From positions 190,576 through 254,575 of the forward strand of contig NZ_PGVH01000056.1 of the NCBI RefSeq assembly GCF_004168585.1: a stretch of 64,000 bases of DNA. Reading direction: 5' to 3'. The stretch comes from Shewanella sp. OPT22 (GTDB taxonomy: Bacteria > Pseudomonadota > Gammaproteobacteria > Enterobacterales > Shewanellaceae). Of this stretch, positions 36,056 to 46,922 are shown piece by piece. The stretch's first letter is position 1. The number at the start of each line of letters is the position of its first letter. The notes under the pieces were generated by a model that was given only the letters and a program-made list of their open reading frames with translations, searched no databases and had not been told where the DNA came from. The translations under genes were made by a program, and so were the position numbers.

Positions 36056-37206
36056 TACTTATTTTCTCCGTTATTCTTAGTTGAATCGTTAGTCCCTGCT
36101 GCTTTTTTGGCATTAGCGTCATTCGCAGGTTGTACTTTAGGTAAAATACGAATCGTCGAATCTTCCTTTAAGTTCTGAATCCCCGTCTTAACAATCGGCT
36201 CACCCTCTTTCACGCCTTTTGTGACAACAACAAAACCGCTATTTGTATTCTTACCTAATGTGATAGGCCGTTTTTCGACTCGATTTTTATTTACGACCCA
36301 AACAAAGCGCTTATCGTTCTCAGCCACGACAGAATTTTGTGGAATAAGTAATTCACTGATGCGGTGCCCGAAGTAGTGTTTGATATTGGCAAACATGCCA
36401 GGAGCAAGGGCGAAATCAGGGTTATCAAGCTCAGATCGAACCGCTACACGACCTGATTGCTCATCAATAGCAGGAGCAACATAGTTCACCTTGCCATAGA
36501 AGACTCTATCTTTATAAGCATCGACAGTGACGCTAACCTTTTGATCTTTCTGCGCCTTACCAAAATCTTTTTGGCTTATCGCATAACTGACTTCAACAGG
36601 GTTTAAACTGTATAAACGGACCAGTGCAGTGCCAGCGGCAATATGACTGCCAACAGACTGCTGAAAAGTGGTGAGCTGCCCATCAAAAGGTGCAACTATT
36701 TGGTAGTTACTGAGTGCGGCTTTTTTTTGTTGATAATCAGCTTTTGCTAAATCAACATTCTCTTTAGTTTCATCCACATTCTCTTTAGAAAGTGCATAAG
36801 GTTCACGTTGAAGCAATTCATTAATTCTAGCCAGTTTGGTCTTAGCCAATGCTAATGAACTCTTGGACTTGTCTAAATCAGCTTTCGCATCCGAGTTGTC
36901 TAACTGAGCAATTAAATCTCCCTTTCTGACTTTGTCGCCATTATGAAAAAATATTTTGGTGATTTTATTATCTGCATTAAACGATAAATCCGCCGAATCG
37001 ATAGATTTAACTTTACCCACCTCTTGAACGACGTCATAGAAATATGCTTGTTTCACATGCTCAACAGTGACGGCTACAGGCTGTAGCTGCTTTTTATCAT
37101 CAGCATGACTCGATAAAGAGAAACAAAAAAAAGAAAGTAAGCAAAAAGAAACTGTTTTTAAGACCTTTACAGACTTCACACTAGAATTACTATCCCACTT
37201 CGGCAT
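36055..37206 (-). CDS. RND efflux periplasmic adaptor subunit
   Basis: About 383 residues from the ATG at 37206 (MPKWDSNSS), chosen because AGGAG lies 8-12 bases upstream; the longer frame has no ribosome-binding site. A signal peptide ends near SSHADDK. Lipoyl/barrel-sandwich (FFHNGDKVRKGDLIAQLDNSDAK), alpha-hairpin and beta-barrel (VAPFDGQLTTFQQSVGSHIAAGTALVRLY) regions follow in the order of HlyD/AcrA-type adaptors. It bridges the RND pump to an outer-membrane channel. Confidence 0.92.
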   Translation of the reverse strand: MPKWDSNSSVKSVKVLKTVSFCLLSFFCFSLSSHADDKKQLQPVAVTVEHVKQAYFYDVVQEVGKVKSIDSADLSFNADNKITKIFFHNGDKVRKGDLIAQLDNSDAKADLDKSKSSLALAKTKLARINELLQREPYALSKENVDETKENVDLAKADYQQKKAALSNYQIVAPFDGQLTTFQQSVGSHIAAGTALVRLYSLNPVEVSYAISQKDFGKAQKDQKVSVTVDAYKDRVFYGKVNYVAPAIDEQSGRVAVRSELDNPDFALAPGMFANIKHYFGHRISELLIPQNSVVAENDKRFVWVVNKNRVEKRPITLGKNTNSGFVVVTKGVKEGEPIVKTGIQNLKEDSTIRILPKVQPANDANAKKAAGTNDSTKNNGENK

Positions 37207-37387
37207 GCAACTAACTCCTAGGTACAACATTCTAAACCGAACAATAATTAGGCAAGAATCATTGAGTTGCAAGCCTTTAATGCAATTCAATACGAATAAA
37301 TTTGCCTTATTGTCATAAGGTTAGAGTAAGGTTTAATACTTGTGATTAGTATGATCCTAAAATTGATTTTTTGCTTAAAAAAGAAAC

Positions 37388-37415
37388 AAAAAAGCTGCAA
37401 TTAAGCAGCTTTTTT
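37388..37415 (-). terminator. Terminator of carAB
   Basis: A-tract, GCTGC-AATTAA-GCAGC and T-tract form a symmetrical 11-bp stem (37388-37398 with 37405-37415), 28 bp after the carB stop. It separates carAB from the efflux genes. Confidence 0.9.
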
Positions 37416-37442
37416 AATAGATTCTGAAATCGAGTGATTCAG

Positions 37443-40400
37443 TTAGCCGATAAGGGCATGTAACTCTTGTACTGAACGAACGGTGTTACGATCATCTGCA
37501 CTATGTGCCATACAGGCGGCAAATGCTGCGTTCAATGTCGTTGTGTAATTCACTTTATGACGCAGTGCTCCACGACGTAATTGACGAGAATCTTCAATCG
37601 CTTGACGACCTTCCGTTGTGTTCACCATATAGGTGTACTCGCCATTCTTGATGCGATCAAGAATGTGTGGACGGCCTTCATGCACCTTGTTCACCAGACG
37701 AGGGTTAATGCCTGCTTCACCAAGTACTACGGCAGTACCATGTGTCGCATCAAGCTCATACCCAAGTTCTATCATCATTTTAGCCAGCTTAACAACACGT
37801 TCTTTGTCGCTATTGCGAACAGAAAGCAATGCTCGACCTGACTTAGGAACTTCAGACGTCGCACCTAAACGCGCTTTAGCATAAGCTTCAGGGAAAGTAA
37901 CACCTGTTCCCATCACCTCACCAGTTGAGCGCATTTCAGGGCCTAACAAAGGATCGACACCTGGGAACTTATTAAATGGCAGAACCACTTCTTTTACTGA
38001 GAACATCTCAGGAATCACTTCTTTCGTGAAACCTTGCTCAGCAAGACTTTGGCCAGCCATAACACGTGCAGCAATTTTCGCTAGTGGTACGCCTGTCGCT
38101 TTTGATACGAACGGTACCGTACGTGCGGCACGAGGGTTAACTTCAATCATGTAGATATCGTTTTCTTTAACCGCAAACTGTACGTTCATCAAGCCTACAA
38201 CGCCGAGTTCCAATGCTAATTTACGCACGTATTCACGCATGCGGTTTTGGATATCTTCACTTAAGCTATACGGCGGTAAAGAACAACCAGAGTCACCAGA
38301 GTGAACACCTGCTTGCTCAATATGCTCCATAATCGCACCAACAACCACATCTTGACCGTCAGATACAGCATCGATATCAACTTCAATTGCGTTATCCAAG
38401 AAATGATCAAGAAGCACTGGGGAGTCATTAGAGACTTTCACCGCTTCCTTGAAGTAACGCAGTAAATCCGTTTCATCGTAAACGATTTCCATCGCACGAC
38501 CACCCAATACATAAGATGGACGCACTACTAATGGATAACCAATACGCTCAGCAGCTTTAACTGCACCATCTACTGTAGTAACGGTATCGTTTTCTGGCTG
38601 CTTAAGACCTAATGCTTCAACAGCAACTTGGAAACGTTCGCGATCTTCAGCACGATCAATTGCATCAGGGCTTGTACCTATTACGGGTACACCTTCTTTC
38701 TCAAGGGCTTTCGCTAATTTAAGTGGCGTTTGACCACCGTACTGAACGATCACACCTTTTGGCTTCTCGATACGAACGATTTCAAGTACATCTTCTAGCG
38801 TAACAGGTTCGAAGTACAAGCGATCTGAAGTATCATAGTCCGTTGATACGGTCTCAGGGTTGCAGTTAACCATAATGGTTTCGTAACCATCTTCACGCAT
38901 AGCCAACGCTGCATGTACACAGCAATAATCAAACTCAATACCTTGGCCGATACGGTTAGGACCACCGCCTAACACCATGATCTTATCTTTGTCAGATGGC
39001 ATCGCTTCGCACTCGTCTTCATAAGTCGAGTACATATAAGCTGTATCTGTCGAAAATTCAGCAGCACAGGTATCTACACGTTTATAAACAGGTAGTACCT
39101 CTAAGCTATTACGCAACTTACGAATGTCTTGTTCCGTCACACGCAATAGTTCAGCAATACGTGAGTCAGCAAAACCTTTGCGTTTCAGTTTGCGAAGCAG
39201 TCCTTCATTAAGTTCAACAATCGATAGCTCCTGAAGTTCTGATTCAAGCTTAATCAAATCTTCAATTTGAACAAGAAACCAAGGGTCAATTTGAGTCAGT
39301 TTGAAGATAGCATCGACTGACAGACCTACACGGAATGCATCGGCAATATACCAAATACGCTCAGAACCTGGATCTTGTAGCTCATAACGAATTTTTGAAA
39401 TCGCATCTTGATCGTCAATATTAACAACTGGATCAAAACCAGACTTTCCAACTTCAAGGCCACGAAGTGCTTTCTGTAATGATTCTTGGAAAGTACGACC
39501 AATCGCCATTACTTCACCCACAGATTTCATCTGTGTAGTCAAACGATCATTAGCACCAGCAAACTTTTCAAAGTTAAAGCGTGGAATTTTTGTGACGACA
39601 TAATCAATTGATGGTTCAAATGAGGCAGGTGTGAGTCCACCGGTAATATCATTCATCAGTTCATCTAGGCTATAACCAACAGCTAGCTTAGCGGCAACTT
39701 TTGCAATCGGGAATCCCGTTGCCTTTGAAGCCAGAGCAGAAGAACGAGAAACACGTGGGTTCATCTCGATGATAACCATACGGCCATCTTTCGGGTTGAT
39801 ACCAAACTGTACGTTCGAGCCACCGGTTTCAACACCAATCTCACGCAAAACCGCCATCGAAGCGTTACGCATGATTTGGTATTCTTTATCAGTAAGCGTT
39901 TGTGCTGGTGCAACTGTAATTGAGTCACCGGTATGAACGCCCATTGGATCGAAGTTTTCAATCGCACAAACAATGATGCAGTTGTCGTTTTTATCACGAA
40001 CCACTTCCATCTCGTACTCTTTCCAACCAATTAATGACTCATCAATCAGCAGCTCATTTGTTGGAGAAAGCTCAAGACCTTTCGAACAAATCTCTTCGAA
40101 TTCTTCTTTGTTGTATGCGATACCACCACCGCTACCACCCATGGTAAACGAAGGACGGATGATACACGGGAAGCCCACTTGTTCAGCAACAGCGTAAGCT
40201 TCTTCCATGTTATGTGCCACGTCAGCACGAGGACATTCAAGACCAATCTTCTTCATTGCCTCGTCAAAACGTCTGCGATCTTCTGCCTTATCAATCGCAT
40301 CGGCAGTGGCGCCAATCATTTCAACGTTAAATTCTTCTAATACGCCTTTAGCTTCAAGCTCGAGTGCGCAGTTCAAAGCGGTTTGACCACCCATGGTTGG

Positions 40401-40661
40401 TAATACGGCATCAGGACGCTCTTTAGCGATGATGTTACGCACAACTTCCCATTGAATTGGCTCGATGTAAGTAGCATCGGCCATTTCTGGATCCGTCATA
40501 ATGGTTGCTGGATTAGAGTTAACCAAGATAACTCGATAACCCTCTTCACGCAGTGCTTTACATGCTTGAGCACCAGAGTAGTCAAACTCACAGGCTTGGC
40601 CGATAACGATCGGACCAGCACCTAGGATTAAGATACTTTTGATATCTGTACGTTTTGGCAT
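37443..40661 (-). CDS. carB: Carbamoyl-phosphate synthase large subunit
   Basis: 1072 residues, full family length. Two ATP-grasp halves (carboxyphosphate at about 1-400, carbamate at about 550-935) are joined by an oligomerisation domain, with a C-terminal allosteric MGS-like domain (from about 935) that senses UMP, IMP and ornithine. It starts [24 protein letters not shown]-type at the N-terminus. It makes carbamoyl phosphate for arginine and pyrimidines. GAGG precedes the ATG, 18 bases after the carA stop. Confidence 0.98.
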   Translation of the reverse strand: MPKRTDIKSILILGAGPIVIGQACEFDYSGAQACKALREEGYRVILVNSNPATIMTDPEMADATYIEPIQWEVVRNIIAKERPDAVLPTMGGQTALNCALELEAKGVLEEFNVEMIGATADAIDKAEDRRRFDEAMKKIGLECPRADVAHNMEEAYAVAEQVGFPCIIRPSFTMGGSGGGIAYNKEEFEEICSKGLELSPTNELLIDESLIGWKEYEMEVVRDKNDNCIIVCAIENFDPMGVHTGDSITVAPAQTLTDKEYQIMRNASMAVLREIGVETGGSNVQFGINPKDGRMVIIEMNPRVSRSSALASKATGFPIAKVAAKLAVGYSLDELMNDITGGLTPASFEPSIDYVVTKIPRFNFEKFAGANDRLTTQMKSVGEVMAIGRTFQESLQKALRGLEVGKSGFDPVVNIDDQDAISKIRYELQDPGSERIWYIADAFRVGLSVDAIFKLTQIDPWFLVQIEDLIKLESELQELSIVELNEGLLRKLKRKGFADSRIAELLRVTEQDIRKLRNSLEVLPVYKRVDTCAAEFSTDTAYMYSTYEDECEAMPSDKDKIMVLGGGPNRIGQGIEFDYCCVHAALAMREDGYETIMVNCNPETVSTDYDTSDRLYFEPVTLEDVLEIVRIEKPKGVIVQYGGQTPLKLAKALEKEGVPVIGTSPDAIDRAEDRERFQVAVEALGLKQPENDTVTTVDGAVKAAERIGYPLVVRPSYVLGGRAMEIVYDETDLLRYFKEAVKVSNDSPVLLDHFLDNAIEVDIDAVSDGQDVVVGAIMEHIEQAGVHSGDSGCSLPPYSLSEDIQNRMREYVRKLALELGVVGLMNVQFAVKENDIYMIEVNPRAARTVPFVSKATGVPLAKIAARVMAGQSLAEQGFTKEVIPEMFSVKEVVLPFNKFPGVDPLLGPEMRSTGEVMGTGVTFPEAYAKARLGATSEVPKSGRALLSVRNSDKERVVKLAKMMIELGYELDATHGTAVVLGEAGINPRLVNKVHEGRPHILDRIKNGEYTYMVNTTEGRQAIEDSRQLRRGALRHKVNYTTTLNAAFAACMAHSADDRNTVRSVQELHALIG

Positions 40662-40679
40662 TGTCTCTTATCCTCGATA

Positions 40680-41834
40680 CTACTTATTGTTCAAACGAGC
40701 TTGTTCAATCAATTCGATGAAATGATTGAATAACGGTGCACAATCATGTGGTCCTGGGCTTGCCTCAGGGTGCCCCTGGAAACTAAACGCAGGTTTGTCC
40801 GTTAAGTGAATACCTTGCAATGAACCATCAAACAGTGACTTATGCGTTACTTTGATGTTTTCAGGTAGTGTTGCTTCATCAGCGGCAAAACCGTGGTTTT
40901 GGCTGGTGATCATCACTGTACCTTTCTCAATATCACTAACAGGATGATTAGCACCGTGGTGACCGAATTTCATCTTCAGCGTTTGTGCACCGCTGGCCAA
41001 AGCAAGCAACTGATGTCCTAAGCAAATACCGAATACTGGAATGTCAGTTTTTAAAATCTCTTGAATGGCTTCAATAGCATAATCACATGGTTCTGGATCA
41101 CCCGGACCATTGGATAAGAAGATACCATCTGGATTCATCGCCAAGACTTCGCTTGCAGGCGTTTTAGCGGGTACAACGGTCACGTCACAACCACGGTCAA
41201 CTAACATTCTTAAAATGTTGCGTTTAACGCCGTAATCATAAGCCACAACTCTATATTTAAGTTCTGACTCCGGTGTATCTGATGGATGACCACCAACTAA
41301 ACGCCAGCTACCGTTGCGCCAAGGATAAGACTGCTCAGTAGTAACTTCTTTGGCTAAATCCATGCCTTTTAAACCTGGGAAGCTTTTCGCTTGCTCCATT
41401 GCTTTATCAATGTTCTCTTGTGTTGGCTTACCAACAAAGATGCAACCTGATTGAGCCCCTTTTTCCCTAAGGATGCGAGTAAGTTTACGAGTATCGATAT
41501 CTGCAATACCCACAACATTATTTGCTTTAAGGTAGTCACTCAATGATTGTTCATTACGGAAATTACTCGCCATCAATGGCAAGTCTCGAATGATCAAACC
41601 GCAAGCATGAATATGCTCTGATTCAACATCTTCTGAGTTAGTTCCGGTATTTCCAATGTGAGGGTAAGTAAGAGTGACGATTTGGCGAGAGTATGAAGGA
41701 TCCGTTAGAATTTCTTGATATCCTGTCATGGAAGTGTTAAAAACGACTTCTCCGACGGAATAACCGTTAGCACCGATTGATGTGCCAGAAAAAACGGTTC
41801 CATCTTCGAGTACGAGTAAGGCAGACTGTGTCAA
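40680..41834 (-). CDS. carA: Carbamoyl-phosphate synthase small subunit
   Basis: 384 residues if translation begins at the TTG at 41834 ([12 protein letters not shown]), favoured because GGAGG (41840-41844) sits 5 bases upstream and relatives start here. A more upstream TTG (41855) would place that Shine-Dalgarno inside the gene. Glutaminase residues: nucleophile Cys in [13 protein letters not shown], with His/Glu in [13 protein letters not shown]. It supplies ammonia to CarB. Confidence 0.95.
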   Translation of the reverse strand: MTQSALLVLEDGTVFSGTSIGANGYSVGEVVFNTSMTGYQEILTDPSYSRQIVTLTYPHIGNTGTNSEDVESEHIHACGLIIRDLPLMASNFRNEQSLSDYLKANNVVGIADIDTRKLTRILREKGAQSGCIFVGKPTQENIDKAMEQAKSFPGLKGMDLAKEVTTEQSYPWRNGSWRLVGGHPSDTPESELKYRVVAYDYGVKRNILRMLVDRGCDVTVVPAKTPASEVLAMNPDGIFLSNGPGDPEPCDYAIEAIQEILKTDIPVFGICLGHQLLALASGAQTLKMKFGHHGANHPVSDIEKGTVMITSQNHGFAADEATLPENIKVTHKSLFDGSLQGIHLTDKPAFSFQGHPEASPGPHDCAPLFNHFIELIEQARLNNK

Positions 41835-41896
41835 CACGACCTCCGAAAGAGCCAAGTTACTGAAATATAATTATTTTTAATTCTGTTTTCATTCCC

Positions 41897-41920
41897 AAAT
41901 TTCAAAAAATATTGAAATTT
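41897..41920 (-). promoter_or_regulatory. Perfect inverted repeat in the carA leader
   Basis: AAATTTCAA-N6-TTGAAATTT, a perfect 9-bp dyad about 60-85 bp before the carA start. It does not match the ArgR consensus (TGAAT-N4-ATTCA). It may be an operator or an RNA hairpin in the leader. The remaining gap up to 42256 is AT-rich and holds nothing else recognised except an AAGGA before the small gene at 42257. Confidence 0.5.
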
Positions 41921-42256
41921 TGGCAAATTGCGCAGATTTTACATTAAAAGTGTGACTTGATCCACAGATTTGACAATTTGTTACCGCCATAATTTTCGAC
42001 AAAAAACCACTTAAATAAACTCTAATATATCAACAAGTTGCAACAAACCTTTTTGATTTTCGTATTTATTACCGTTTGCACCAAAAACAATAAAGTCAAT
42101 TAAATTAACAACTTCAATGCAATCATTCCATTTGCACTGTAAACGCCTGATTTTCAGAAAAGAGAGTACCATTTCGAGAACACTTGATTCGTTTTATGAT
42201 CTCAAATCACCATTAAGAATATTGAGTAAGTAACTTTTATAAGGAAGTAGTAAAAA

Positions 42257-42397
42257 GTGATAATTGTATTATTGTTGATAACAATCACTAGCTGGTTAGG
42301 CTGGAAAGCCATTAAAGAAAAATCATGGAGTTTGTTACTTTACTTTAGCTTAGAACTCTATTTTGCATTCGTAGTGTTATCTGCAAAACTAGAATAA
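42257..42397 (+). CDS. Small membrane protein (46 residues)
   Basis: A short open frame from GTG 42257 to TAA 42397, with AAGGA about 12 bases upstream. The product has two hydrophobic stretches (residues 2-14 IIVLLLITITSWL and 26-42 LLLYFSLELYFAFVVLS) separated by a basic turn (KAIKEK), so probably a small inner-membrane hairpin. It lies between carA and the cupin gene on the opposite strand to both. No family recognised. Confidence 0.5.
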   Translation: MIIVLLLITITSWLGWKAIKEKSWSLLLYFSLELYFAFVVLSAKLE

Positions 42398-42440
42398 CCC
42401 ACAACTCGACGTTATTTGTGTGGGCTATATTCTTTATAAA

Positions 42441-42908
42441 CTATTTCGGTTCGAAATAATCTGTTGAGATATTTTGCTCACTACTCCTGTAATCACCATT
42501 GTGATTTTTAGGTGCAAACCCCATCACTGTCATGCCGTTTTCGAGCGCTTCCATTCCGTGAAGTGTATAAGGACTCACTGCACAAAAGTCGCCTTGCTTT
42601 AACGGTTTAATTTCTTCAGAACCCGGAACGATTTTATCGTCTTCGACTTGAGCGAGATGCAATTGCCCACTTCCTTTGATAATCACAAAAAAATCAAAAT
42701 CTCCAAAGGTATGATAGTGGGTTGCTGCGGGACGGTTTGGCGACATTTCGAAAGTAGTTACAGCATAATCACCGTAATCTACAAGGTGAGCTCTGAGTAG
42801 GCCAGTACCAGTGGTATCTTTTTCTTGTTGTAAAGCGTCGAAAATATTAATGACAGGGGGATTATTCTGGTGCATATCTCGTTTCCATACTTTTGCTGAC
42901 ATTGTCAA
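42441..42908 (-). CDS. Cupin-domain protein
   Basis: 155 residues, single cupin barrel. Metal-binding motif 1 is THYHTFGDFDFFVIIKGSG (HxH with a later acidic/aromatic part) and motif 2 is PLKQGDFCAVSPYTLHGM. The ligand set suits a Fe/Zn/Mn cupin, but the substrate is unknown. The start could be the first ATG or the internal Met12. It lies downstream of dapB on the same strand. Confidence 0.75.
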   Translation of the reverse strand: MTMSAKVWKRDMHQNNPPVINIFDALQQEKDTTGTGLLRAHLVDYGDYAVTTFEMSPNRPAATHYHTFGDFDFFVIIKGSGQLHLAQVEDDKIVPGSEEIKPLKQGDFCAVSPYTLHGMEALENGMTVMGFAPKNHNGDYRSSEQNISTDYFEPK

Positions 42909-42940
42909 AAGTATAGAAACGAACTATCAGACTTGCTTAT

Positions 42941-43768
<828 letters not shown>

Positions 43769-43775
43769 TCAAACG

Positions 43776-43805
43776 AAAAAAAACGCCAATAAAATATTGG
43801 CGTTT
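43776..43805 (-). terminator. Terminator between fklB and dapB
   Basis: On the minus strand AAACGCCAATA-TTT-TATTGGCG is followed by TTTTTTTT, 36-65 bp after the FKBP stop. A strong intrinsic terminator that separates it from dapB. Confidence 0.92.
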
Positions 43806-43840
43806 ACAGTAACTGATCTGTGCTTAAAAGCACAGAAGTA

Positions 43841-44458
43841 TTAAAGAATGTCTAATAGTTCAACTTCGAAAACTAGTGCTGAATGTGGAGGGATAGAACC
43901 ACCTGCGCCACGCTCACCGTATGCTAATTCTGAAGGAACGAATAACTTAAGTTTAGTTCCAACTGGCATTAGTTGTAATGCTTCTGTCCAACCAGCAATT
44001 ACACCTGATACAGGGAATTCAGCTGGCTGATCACGAACTACAGAACTATCGAATACTTCACCATTGATGAATGTACCGTGATAATGAGTACGAACTGTTG
44101 AATCAACAGTAGGCTTCTCACCTTCACCTTGCTTAATAACTTCATATTGAAGGCCTGAATCAGTAACGATAACTTCTTCACGCTTAGCATTTTCTTCTAA
44201 GAATTTAATGCCTTCAGCTGCAGCAACTTCTGCTTTTTCTTCAGCTTCTTTTTGCATTCTTGAATTAATTTCGTTGAACGCCGCTTCTAAGTCTTGATGA
44301 GAAACTTCACTTGCTTCACCAGAAAATGCAGCTGCTAAACCAGCTTGTACTGCAGAAATTTCCAAACCTTCAAATGGTTGTGCAGCAAGTTGCTGACCCA
44401 TTTGTAAACCAATACCATAGCTTGCTTGCTGCTCAACAGTGGTGTATTTATCTGACAT
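43841..44458 (-). CDS. fklB: FKBP-type peptidyl-prolyl isomerase
   Basis: 205 residues, the length of E. coli FklB (FKBP22). An N-terminal helical dimerisation domain (about 1-90, with an EAEEKAEVAAAEG linker helix) precedes the FKBP barrel (DSTVRTHYHGTFINGEVFDSS...LVFEVELLDIL). No signal peptide is evident, so cytoplasmic. It catalyses cis-trans proline isomerisation in folding proteins. It has its own terminator downstream. Confidence 0.93.
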   Translation of the reverse strand: MSDKYTTVEQQASYGIGLQMGQQLAAQPFEGLEISAVQAGLAAAFSGEASEVSHQDLEAAFNEINSRMQKEAEEKAEVAAAEGIKFLEENAKREEVIVTDSGLQYEVIKQGEGEKPTVDSTVRTHYHGTFINGEVFDSSVVRDQPAEFPVSGVIAGWTEALQLMPVGTKLKLFVPSELAYGERGAGGSIPPHSALVFEVELLDIL

Positions 44459-44592
44459 AAGACTATTTTACTCATCAGTTATTTAAAAAATGACTGGCAA
44501 TTCTAGCATAGCTGTTACACGAATACTGCTATTTCGTTCAAGATTGGTTATGTAAGAAGACCACTTTAATTAATACGAACGTATTCTGTTTA

Positions 44593-45186
44593 TTACCCTA
44601 ACTGTTTGGGTTTGACTTCTTTTTCCATTAGCTTTTCTGTAATAGCACTCCGTTCTCGTTCAACAAAACGCAGTAATTTTTTTGTCTTTAGATGTAACCT
44701 TGAGGTTTCTCTTTGTAATTTAGATTGAAATGCGATTTCAGCTTCTCGTAATCGTGTTTCAGTTTTACCTAATGATTGCTGGTATTCAAAATGACTTAAT
44801 ACTTTTCCTTTTAAATCCCCCATTTTGTAAGCCATTATCTTCTCTGGAGTCGAGTGAACATGCTTATGGAGTGTATCTTTTATGAGGATTAACACTTCTG
44901 CAGTTTTTATCGTAGACATCGGAATGCTAACTTTCCGAGTTAATTTTTTGAGTGGTATCTCTGCTTGTGTTGCCTTGTCCCTCGATGAAGTATGACGATG
45001 AAACCTAAAATGGATATTGACCACCTTCTCGTCGGATTCATGCATAAAATACTGAACGCCAGAAAGTATCAGCGGCTCTGATTTGTCTTTTGCTACACTT
45101 TTTCTCATTGATTGTAATTCACGGTGTGTTATCGGTTTTAATTCAAAGTGTGTAGTGGGTTGACAAGAAGCTCTGGATGTCGCCAT
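44593..45186 (-). CDS. Hypothetical protein with coiled-coil C-terminus
   Basis: 197 residues, basic, no signal peptide. Residues about 1-125 are mixed alpha/beta; about 135-195 form a charged helix with heptad character (ETRLREAEIAFQSKLQRETSRL). No family recognised. A single-gene unit between the FKBP gene and an unannotated gap. Confidence 0.6.
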   Translation of the reverse strand: MATSRASCQPTTHFELKPITHRELQSMRKSVAKDKSEPLILSGVQYFMHESDEKVVNIHFRFHRHTSSRDKATQAEIPLKKLTRKVSIPMSTIKTAEVLILIKDTLHKHVHSTPEKIMAYKMGDLKGKVLSHFEYQQSLGKTETRLREAEIAFQSKLQRETSRLHLKTKKLLRFVERERSAITEKLMEKEVKPKQLG

Positions 45187-45587
45187 ATCGATTCTGAAGT
45201 AATTGTAAAGATACTAAAAATCACACAAATAATGCGATACGAATAGTTAATTATTATTTATATAAATACGGAATAAAACCAACAAACTGCTTATTCTTTA
45301 TCTGAAAACTCTCAACATCAAAATCATAAAAACGTAGGCTCGCTATCTATTTGTCTTTATTAAGGTTTATTTGGCATCCCATTGTAAACCTTATGCATCA
45401 CTACGTTTAAAAAGTTAATTAAATTAGAAACATAAGAAAATTAAATTTTGTTTATACATATTTATCAAGAAAGCACGGCCTGGAAATTCAGCTTAACTCA
45501 TAATCGTATTTTCAGTATTCTATTTTTACTTCATTGTTTGATATCCAGTAATTATACTGAGAATAAGTTCTCTTCATTGAAATCTGC
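45187..45587. other. Intergenic region
   Basis: AT-rich 401-bp gap between divergent genes. The only structure seen is a perfect 8-bp inverted repeat AAGGTTTA...TAAACCTT (45362-45392, 15-base loop). No RNA gene or mobile element recognised. Confidence 0.5.
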
Positions 45588-45965
45588 ATGAAAAACACTG
45601 ACCAAGTAGAAATCATTTACGATGGTGATTGCCCTATCTGTAAACATTTCACCTTAAAAAGAAGTATTGAACAACAAGGTATAATGCTTATCCTTACTAA
45701 TGCACGCAACCTCTCTATTGAACAGTTACATAACTTCAAAGTTCGAGGATACGATATAAATAAAGGCATGCTGCTCATCCATCAACAAAATCACTATTAT
45801 GGGCATGATGCTATGACAAAACTTATCAAAATGAGTAAGAGTCGATGCACCATTGAACGTTACTTGGAGAAGGGGTACTTGAAAATAAACTCACCAAACC
45901 TCTATCAGGTCTTGGTAAGACTCAGACTTTTTTTACTTAAAATTATTGGGAAAAATGAAATGTAG
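45588..45965 (+). CDS. DUF393 (DCC family) thiol-disulfide protein
   Basis: 125 residues. N-terminal YDGDCPICKHFT is the DxDCPxC signature of the DCC/DUF393 family, a thioredoxin-like fold with a CxxC redox pair. The substrate is unknown. The C-terminal helix LLKIIGK is basic. Monocistronic and divergent from the neighbouring unknown gene. Confidence 0.85.
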   Translation: MKNTDQVEIIYDGDCPICKHFTLKRSIEQQGIMLILTNARNLSIEQLHNFKVRGYDINKGMLLIHQQNHYYGHDAMTKLIKMSKSRCTIERYLEKGYLKINSPNLYQVLVRLRLFLLKIIGKNEM

Positions 45966-46013
45966 GTCTAACGACAAATGTTGTTAGACCTAAATAAAAA
46001 GTCAGTTTAAAAA

Positions 46014-46811
46014 TTACTTTGTATTTGTACTTTCAAAGATTTTATCTGCTGATGCTGCAACAAAACCTGTGTAGATATCACCGTCAGCTTTAGGATAACG
46101 AAGTGCAAATTCGTAGAAACAACTTGGAATTTCAACTTCTTTATCTGCAAATTTAAGCTTAATTTTATCTGCCATCGTTGAAGACTGTTCAAGTAAGACT
46201 TCTTTCGAACCTTTGATTTCGCCGCCTGCATTATTTAAAACAAAGTCACCGTCTTTCAGTGCTTGGTTAACTTCAACAATGGTGTCATAACCTGGTAGGT
46301 GATTGATTGAAACAGTGAAGTGATTTGCACGGTAACCAAATGCAGCAACCCAAGCCGCATATTCACTTTCTTCAAGTAGGCGCTCGTAAGTTGAAAAATC
46401 AACACTCCAGTGACGACCAGAATATAAGAAGTTTTCAGCCTTTGTAGCTTCAACTTCTATCTGCTCAACAAGACCTTTGATAATGGTTTGTACTTCTTCG
46501 CTAAATTCTTCAACTAATAACTCAGAGATAAATACTTTTGGTTGCGTCGCATCAGGGTGTTCAAAATGCTTAGCTTTTAGTTTTTTCGCTTCGAACTTGT
46601 AGTCGCCGCAAGGTTTATAACCTAGAACAAGTAAATGTTCAGCTAAAACATCAAGGTTAACTTTAGCGATGTTGAAGGTACGGAAAGCAACATGATCATT
46701 AATGATCGCTTCACCCTTACCTAGAAGTTGTTGAACTTTAGCTGCCGAAGGTGTTACTTCAACATAATCTTGCCACAATGCTTCAAACAATGAATTTACA
46801 TCAGTGTGCAT
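46014..46811 (-). CDS. DUF1338 family (2-oxoadipate dioxygenase-like)
   Basis: 265 residues. DUF1338 features: NDHVAFRTFN near residue 38 (metal His), the VFISELLVEEFS segment, and GYRANHFTVSINHLPGY (second metal His). The family includes HglS, an Fe(II) 2-oxoadipate dioxygenase/decarboxylase of lysine catabolism. This shorter protein may act on a related 2-oxo acid. It lies just downstream of astD on the same strand, as in Shewanella, pointing to amino-acid breakdown. Confidence 0.85.
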   Translation of the reverse strand: MHTDVNSLFEALWQDYVEVTPSAAKVQQLLGKGEAIINDHVAFRTFNIAKVNLDVLAEHLLVLGYKPCGDYKFEAKKLKAKHFEHPDATQPKVFISELLVEEFSEEVQTIIKGLVEQIEVEATKAENFLYSGRHWSVDFSTYERLLEESEYAAWVAAFGYRANHFTVSINHLPGYDTIVEVNQALKDGDFVLNNAGGEIKGSKEVLLEQSSTMADKIKLKFADKEVEIPSCFYEFALRYPKADGDIYTGFVAASADKIFESTNTK

Positions 46812-46922
46812 CTTTAACTCCTTTAAATCAGATGCTTTGTAACTTTTAAAGATAAGGTTTCCCTTTCTTAAATGTTACAAAGGCAAGCTAACGCTTGCCT
46901 TATTTGTAGAGAAATATGGTCG

